Origin: JBBQZL01 sp038207745
GTDB taxonomy: Bacteria > Actinomycetota > Thermoleophilia > Solirubrobacterales > 70-9
NCBI GenBank assembly: GCA_038207745.1
Contig: JBBQZL010000130.1
Span: 1 to 8,028, forward strand
Length of the DNA stretch: 8,028 bases
Reading direction: 5' to 3'
The position numbers were made by a program, and so were the translations under genes. Positions 6,238 to 8,028 of this stretch are shown piece after piece; within the stretch, counting starts at the first letter, position 1; each line of letters starts with the position of its first letter. The notes beneath the pieces are model-generated. The model was given only the letters and a program-made list of their open reading frames with translations. It had not been told where the DNA came from and searched no databases.

Positions 6238-6308
6238 GCCCGTCCCTAAGCGCGATCGCCCTTCGCGTTTGCCCTCAGCAGGATGCGACCGGCAAGAATT
6301 TCGGGCGG

Positions 6309-6372
6309 TCCCCGCTCTCGGGGAGGGGAGGAAGAGAACAGGACGACAGCCGCCAGCCGGGTGTCGTCTTGT
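6309..6372 (+). other. Structured leader with two tandem hairpins
   Basis: Two stems lie in the 221-bp gap between ferritin and the membrane protein. The first pairs TCCCCG (6309-6314) with CGGGGA (6319-6324) around a CTCT loop. The second pairs 6338-6348 with 6362-6372, 11 bp including one G-U, with a 13-nt loop. No U-run follows, so neither looks like a simple terminator. They lie 40-100 nt before the TTG at 6412 and would be in the 5' leader of that gene. I do not recognise a known riboswitch class. No credible coding frame covers this gap. Confidence 0.4.
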
Positions 6373-6411
6373 CTCTGCGCCGGCACATAGGATCCAGGCT
6401 CTGGAGACGAC

Positions 6412-7413
6412 TTGAGGCTTTCGCGTTTCAATCCCCTTCGCAACGTCGCGACCAATGCCGACATGGGTGGCCTGCACGAGACGTTCCTGGTCGTCGCGAT
6501 CTCGACGATCCTCGTCATCCGCACCCAGCTCTGGTTGACCAACTACCCGCAGCTCGGCGGCAACGGGCTCCACATTGCCCACCTGCTCTGGGGCGGTCTG
6601 TTCATGGTGATCACGATCGGCCTGCTGCTCTCACTGCTCGGGCGTCGACCCCGGTTCCCCGCAGCAGTGCTCGGCGGCATCGGCTTCGGGTTCTTCATCG
6701 ACGAGCTCGGCAAGTTCATCACCGAGGACAACGACTACTTCTTCAAGCCCGCCGCCGGGGTGATCTACATCGTCTTCGTGATCCTCTTCCTGATCTCACG
6801 GCAGGTGCAGCGCAAGCGGCGGCTCTCCGAGGCCGATCTGTTGCGCAACGCGATCGAGCGGATCGGCGGAGCCACTCACGGAAACTACGATGCCGACGAT
6901 CACGCCCGAGCCATGGAGATGCTCGACGCGGTCGACCAGACCAACCCGATGGTGGAGCCCCTCCGGGAGCTGGCGGATCGGGTGGAGATCGCGCCCGCCG
7001 CGCCCCGATCGCGGGCATCCCTTCTCGCCGAGCGGATCCGTGACCGGTTCCTGGCGCTTACGAAGCGCAGCTGGTTCGAGCGCGCCGTCTTCGTCTTCTT
7101 CGCGATCTGGACGGCGGTGGTCGTGCTCAACCTCCTGGCCCTGACCCTGGCCCTGATCGACGGATCCGAGTTCGAGTCCGCGACGCTCGATGCGAACGGC
7201 CCGTTCCTCGCGATCGCGATCGTCGGCTCCGCGGTCGTCGCGGCATCGTTCGTGTTCTTCGGGCTGCTCAGGCTCCGCGGCGGCCGGGCCGGGAGGGGTA
7301 CGAATGGCTGGCCCGCGGGCTCCTCGTCTCGATCCTCGTCACCCAGGTGTTCCTGTTCGTCCAGTCGCAGTTCGGGGCCGTGTTCGGGCTCGCGATCGAC
7401 GTGCTGCTGCTGA
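6412..7413 (+). CDS. Multi-TM membrane protein of unknown function, frameshifted near its 3' end
   Basis: The in-phase frame gives 333 residues, but only about the first 293 look genuine. Hydrophobic helices lie at about 22-40, 53-76, 82-99, 114-130, 224-249 and 263-288. Between the fourth and fifth is a hydrophilic, helical, charged section of about 90 residues, probably cytoplasmic by the positive-inside rule (QVQRKRR follows TM4). TM3 holds an unusual FFIDELGKF segment with buried acidic residues. After GGRAGR the translation turns into low-complexity Ser/Cys/Arg, typical of a wrong frame. One frame over, from 7293, it resumes as EGYEWLARGLL and a hydrophobic end. One base appears to be missing near 7289-7291. 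The TTG start has GGAGA at 6403-6407; an ATG at 6463 is possible but would drop the basic FNPLRNV segment. I do not recognise the family. Confidence 0.7.
   Translation: MRLSRFNPLRNVATNADMGGLHETFLVVAISTILVIRTQLWLTNYPQLGGNGLHIAHLLWGGLFMVITIGLLLSLLGRRPRFPAAVLGGIGFGFFIDELGKFITEDNDYFFKPAAGVIYIVFVILFLISRQVQRKRRLSEADLLRNAIERIGGATHGNYDADDHARAMEMLDAVDQTNPMVEPLRELADRVEIAPAAPRSRASLLAERIRDRFLALTKRSWFERAVFVFFAIWTAVVVLNLLALTLALIDGSEFESATLDANGPFLAIAIVGSAVVAASFVFFGLLRLRGGRAGRGTNGWPAGSSSRSSSPRCSCSSSRSSGPCSGSRSTCCC
7285..7300 (+). other. Apparent single-base deletion (frameshift site)
   Basis: Reading must move from the frame of the upstream gene to the frame beginning GAG at 7293 to keep sensible protein. 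Adding one C to the CC at 7289-7290 would give GCC CGG GAG GGG TAC, joining GGRA to REGYEWLARG without a gap. The surrounding G/C-rich run is where sequencing or polymerase slippage commonly drops a base, so this may be an error and not a true mutation. Confidence 0.65.
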
Positions 7414-7538
7414 TCACGGTGCGCACCCTGCCACGTTTGATGTCGGCGCCCCGGCGGGCAGGATTGCCTGCGGACGGCGCTGCCCTCCCGGCGGCGCGGC
7501 ACACGGAGCACAGCGTTCCTCAAGCAAGGAGGCCGAGC
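7293..7538 (+). other. Displaced C-terminal end of the membrane protein, running in frame into rubredoxin
   Basis: This stretch encodes EGYEWLARGLLVSILVTQVF and a further hydrophobic segment with GLAIDVLLLITVRTL, which read as two more transmembrane helices ending in a basic cap, TLPRLMSAPRR. It then continues through about 26 residues of Ala/Pro/Arg-rich linker with no stop codon, directly into the rubredoxin frame. Joined by the missing base to the gene upstream, it would give an eight-helix protein. Whether the linker is translated as a fusion or the stop codon has been lost is open. Confidence 0.5.
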
Positions 7539-7703
7539 GTGAAGAAGTACATCTGCAGCGTCTGCGACTACATCTACGATCCCGAGGTCGGCGACCCCGA
7601 CAACGGTGTCGAGCCCGGTACCTCGTTCGAGGATCAACACGAGGACTGGGTGTGCCCGGACTGCGGCGTGGAGAAGGACGAGTTCGAGCCGGTGGAGGAC
7701 TAG
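7539..7703 (+). CDS. Rubredoxin
   Basis: This 54-residue protein is a typical small rubredoxin, a cytoplasmic one-electron carrier with a single Fe(SCys)4 site. The four ligands are Cys6 and Cys9 (CSVC) and Cys39 and Cys42 (CPDC). YDPEVGDPDNGVEPGTSFED and the aromatic Trp37 are family hallmarks. The chosen GTG has a perfect AAGGAGG at 7526-7532 with 6-nt spacing and gives the standard length beginning VKKYIC. The frame is open upstream to 7293, so an N-terminal fusion to the membrane protein is formally possible, but the ribosome site argues for independent translation. The gene stops 7 bp before the convergent minus-strand gene ends. The electron-transfer partner is not obvious; an alkane hydroxylase or a reductase is not in view. 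Confidence 0.93.
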   Translation: MKKYICSVCDYIYDPEVGDPDNGVEPGTSFEDQHEDWVCPDCGVEKDEFEPVED

Positions 7704-7710
7704 CCGGCGC

Positions 7711-8028
7711 TCACGGATCTGACGGCGTGCCGCTCGGCGCAGGCGAAGCCTTGGCGTCGAGCGGCAGGAGCCCCTCAGCCAGCGCGAGCAGCTCCTGTCG
7801 GGTCAGGCCGCCACTTATCACCACGGCGTAGTGGTCGTTGGCCACGAACAAGGTCGGACCGACTTCCGTATACCACGTGTGCGCGGTCGCGCCGGCGAAG
7901 GCGCCGTACTGCAGCACGTCGCTGCGCGGGGACAGCCCGCGCGCGGCATAGAGGTCCACTGCCCTGTGGCTGAGCGCCGCGAAGCGTGGGGTCCCGCGCG
8001 CGGCCACCATCTGCAGCGAGAACCAGGT
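7711..8028 (-). CDS. Unidentified protein, C-terminal part (5' cut by window edge)
   Basis: The frame is open from the right edge to the TGA at 7711-7713, leaving about 105 residues. It begins TWFSLQMVAARG inside the protein; the ATG at 8010 is probably internal. The section TWYTEVGPTLFVANDHYAVVISGGLTRQELLALAEGLLP ends with the 'G-L-x-x-x-E-L-L-x-x-A-E-x-L' pattern seen at the C-terminus of DUF4367-like and RseB/LolA-like extracytoplasmic domains, so an anti-sigma-associated or lipoprotein-carrier-like fold is possible. A Pro/Ser/Ala tail closes the protein. I am not confident of the family. On the minus strand the next gene would have been the small membrane protein at 1443 if the GATC-rich block between them were absent. 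Confidence 0.65.
   Translation of the reverse strand, partial: TWFSLQMVAARGTPRFAALSHRAVDLYAARGLSPRSDVLQYGAFAGATAHTWYTEVGPTLFVANDHYAVVISGGLTRQELLALAEGLLPLDAKASPAPSGTPSDP

Noticed and set aside
6251..6258. GCGATCGC, like the cyanobacterial HIP1 octamer
   Set aside because: GATC is common throughout 1455-7703, so one such octamer carries no extra meaning.
6221..6415. 64-codon plus-strand frame in the leader before the membrane protein
   Set aside because: It has no family resemblance or convincing ribosome site, and the region is better explained as a structured leader.
7414..7538. A second small gene between the membrane protein and rubredoxin
   Set aside because: No start with a ribosome site and no sensible protein are present; the frame is continuous with both neighbours.
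7347..7703. Rubredoxin with a long N-terminal extension from the ATG at 7347
   Set aside because: The extension is the displaced membrane protein C-terminus plus a linker; the GTG at 7539 has a perfect Shine-Dalgarno and gives normal length.
1..8028. CRISPR array, tRNA, rRNA, insertion sequence or integrase
   Set aside because: I saw no regularly spaced repeats, no tRNA cloverleaf, no transposase or recombinase motifs, and no flanking direct repeats at the block edges.

Overview
The window is high-GC bacterial DNA with GTG/TTG starts, good Shine-Dalgarno sites and tightly packed genes. The ferritin closely resembles mycobacterial BfrB. Together these suggest an actinobacterium, possibly a soil lineage such as Thermoleophilia/Solirubrobacterales; the phylum is an inference from protein style, not from a marker gene.

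Layout. (1) 1-1454, left flank: the 3' end of a left-handed beta-helix acyltransferase, a hairpin that may terminate it, a Tat-exported sulfite-oxidase-type molybdoenzyme, a convergent hairpin terminator, and a small C-terminally anchored membrane protein on the minus strand. (2) 1455-4405: the last ~100 codons of an arginine-deiminase/DDAH-like enzyme, whose N-terminal two thirds are absent. It is coupled by a TTGA overlap to an M20-family N-carbamoyl amino acid hydrolase, followed by an APC amino acid permease. The intact ancestor of this cluster would plausibly import a guanidino or ureido compound, deiminate it and hydrolyse the ureido group. (3) 4442-5550: an enolase-superfamily enzyme with its own likely promoter, possibly leaderless. 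(4) 5562-6190: a BfrB-type ferritin with a good promoter and an IdeR/DtxR-like sequence upstream. (5) 6191-7703: a structured leader, a multi-TM membrane protein broken by one apparent base deletion, and a rubredoxin. (6) 7711-8028: the 3' end of an unidentified minus-strand gene.

The strongest structural observation is compositional. The word GATC occurs about 91 times in 1455-7703 (about 14.5 per kb) but only about 6 times in 1-1440 and about once in 7704-8028 (about 3-4 per kb). The left edge coincides with the point where the deiminase gene is cut off; the right edge coincides with the end of the rubredoxin gene. The block is therefore either a horizontally acquired island with a truncated gene at its edge, or one part of a chimeric assembly. 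I see no integrase, transposase, tRNA, CRISPR array or flanking repeat. I do not see a complete new multi-gene system. The items most worth following are the block boundaries, the possible membrane protein-rubredoxin fusion, and the palindrome plus structured leader at 6199-6411.
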